Shown piece by piece: positions 62,972 through 64,000 of a stretch of DNA of 64,000 nucleotides. Every line of letters starts with the position of its first letter. The stretch's first letter is position 1. Source of the stretch: Pleurodeles waltl (lineage: Eukaryota > Chordata > Amphibia > Caudata > Salamandridae). Below the pieces are notes generated by a model that was given only the letters and a program-made list of their open reading frames with translations, made no database searches and was not told the origin of the DNA. A program made the position numbers and the translations under genes. Location of the stretch: the NCBI RefSeq assembly GCF_031143425.1, contig NC_090438.1:771725138-771789137 (forward strand). The letters are read 5' to 3'.

Positions 62972-63115
62972 TGTATATCTTTGTGTCTCTTATGTGTTGG
63001 TACTTTGAATGTTACTTTTTCTTAATAATTTCGTTTATGTTTTCTTGATTGTTGTAATTTAAAAAAATATATGTTTCTATTCATGTTGGTTAGGTTACAT
63101 ACATAGGGGGAGGTG
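62972..63115 (+). other. 3' untranslated region and polypurine tract of element 2
   Basis: AT-rich 3' untranslated stretch ending in the purine run AGGGGGAGG at about 63104-63113, directly before the LTR. This is the expected place of the polypurine primer for plus-strand DNA synthesis. Confidence 0.7.
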
Positions 63116-63344
63116 TGTTGTAATATGATATTAGAACCTTGGGAGGTTCGGAGGATCGGGAACGTGAGGGAGAACACTGTGACGGGAGGTTCGGGAACGT
63201 GGGAGGAGAGCGAGGACAGGAGGAAGATCGGTTGGGGAAAGACGAGGAGGCTGGGATATTATTTATGGAGACTTCGACTTAAAAGAAATAAACATTAAGA
63301 AACATTTCACTACCTATTTTGGATCTTTCTTCGTTCATTCAACA
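63116..63344 (+). mobile_element. 3' LTR of gypsy element 2, 229 bp
   Basis: Starts TGTTG and ends CAACA, a perfect 5-bp inverted repeat with the canonical TG...CA ends. It lies right after the polypurine tract. AATAAA at 63287-63292 is a candidate polyadenylation signal. Internal short direct repeats of GGGAGGTTCGG and CGGGAACGTG occur in U3. The sequence that follows at once (CAGCCGCTAG) is element 1 pol, so the LTR end is the true insertion edge. No matching 5' LTR is present upstream. Confidence 0.85.
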
Positions 63345-64000
63345 CAGCCGCTAGTGTTTTTCAGCGTATGATGACAAATACTTTTGGCAACATCAACAAC
63401 GTGTTATTCTTTCAGCATGACATCTTAAATGTAGGTGTCACTGTAAATGAAACAATCTCATTTTGAGGAAGGCTTTGAGGGTCATTGGAGAATCTGGTTT
63501 AAGCTTAAATCAGGAAAAATGCACATTTCCCACAGAGGAAATTGATTATTCAGGATATACTATCTCAAAAAGGAACATCAAACCTAAGAAGAGCCTGTTG
63601 GAAGCCATTAGGTTGGCACCTGCCCCTAATGACAAGGACCAATTGAGATTGTTTCTGGATTTGATTGAATATTATTCTAAGTTTATGGACAAGTCTGCTG
63701 ACAAAACTGAGAAGCTGCAAAATTTGCTGCAGAAAGGGAACAAGTTTACTTGGGCGGGTGAACAGTCAGATTGCTTTGTAAATATCAAGAATGAGATCTG
63801 TGTTGCGGACATACTTTCTGCGTTTGACATTAAGTTGTATTCTGTCTTAACAGTGGATGCGAGTGCAACTGGATTGGATGCTGTGTTATCTCAAGTACAT
63901 GGGAATCAGGAGAGGGCAGTTGCATTTGCTTCCCGCACATTAACTCAGGCTGAACGTAATTATTCAGTAATTGAACATGAAGCTCTTGCTGCGGTTTGGG
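63345..64000 (+). pseudogene. pol: Pol of gypsy element 1, right part: RT end and RNase H, runs off the window
   Basis: The first 163 bp repeat 57759-57922 with 6 substitutions and a 1-bp deletion. The deletion, near 63452, shifts the frame. From CTC at 63457 the phase is open to the window edge. It holds the RT thumb/connection (KCTFPTEEIDYSGYTIS, FLDLIEYYSKF) and the start of RNase H (VLTVDASATGLDAVLSQ, FASRTLTQAERNYSVIEHEA). These are the parts missing at the left stump, so this is the continuation of element 1 or of a sister copy. FQHD recurs here in the RT box. Integrase and 3' LTR should lie beyond 64000. Confidence 0.87.

Noticed and set aside
63113..63298. 61-codon frame in the 3' LTR
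   Set aside because: It lies wholly within the U3/R region of the LTR, rich in purines, without any recognisable protein feature.

Overview
This is eukaryotic, repeat-dominated DNA. Two things point to a large-genome vertebrate: dense layered transposons (foldback MITEs, Ty3/gypsy, Penelope-like and CR1/L2-like remnants) and the absence of any recognisable host gene, tRNA or rRNA. From memory, the GGCCC-TATTTATACT foldback element and the repeat at about 54.0-55.0 kb resemble very common families of newt genomes such as Pleurodeles. I therefore favour a salamander, but I could not verify this.

Region 1 (1 to about 51,616) is one head-to-tail array of a unit of about 3.75 kb, roughly 13.5 copies, open at the left window edge. 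Landmark spacing is 3,743-3,751 bp. The exceptions are unit 8 (84-bp deletion), unit 10 (about 175-bp deletion) and unit 11 (930-bp MITE insertion including its target duplication). The copies fall into subtypes arranged as a higher-order pattern: units 1-3 are repeated as 4-6, and units 5-6 as 7-8. Each unit has a pyrimidine-rich block with 78-bp internal repeats, a conserved 13-bp-arm hairpin and an AT-rich half. I see no convincing gene in the unit. Many short frames open in several phases at once, but the minus strand of one 700-bp part shows coding-like fragments that jump frame.

Region 2 (about 51.6-55.0 kb) is the right flank. A diverged copy of the array's own pyrimidine-rich block runs into the broken start of a CR1/L2-like non-LTR element (endonuclease remnant). 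Next come a minus-strand Penelope-like fragment, about 1.3 kb that I do not recognise, and a noncoding interspersed repeat.

Region 3 (about 55.0-64.0 kb) is a nest of Ty3/gypsy elements. Element 1 is decayed: its LTR end and serine-tRNA-type primer site are visible, gag and pol carry stops and a frameshift, and its reverse transcriptase has FQHD where YxDD is expected. Its pol is split by element 2. Element 2 has gag, protease, RT, RNase H and integrase in one continuous phase broken by three stop codons, plus a 229-bp 3' LTR, but no 5' LTR. A second foldback MITE sits in the 3' end of its pol and supplies a new 29-residue tail. After element 2, 164 bp of element 1 pol is repeated before that pol continues to the window end.

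The nesting gives an order of events. Array amplification precedes the MITE in unit 11. Element 1 precedes its disruption by element 2. Element 2 precedes the MITE in its pol.
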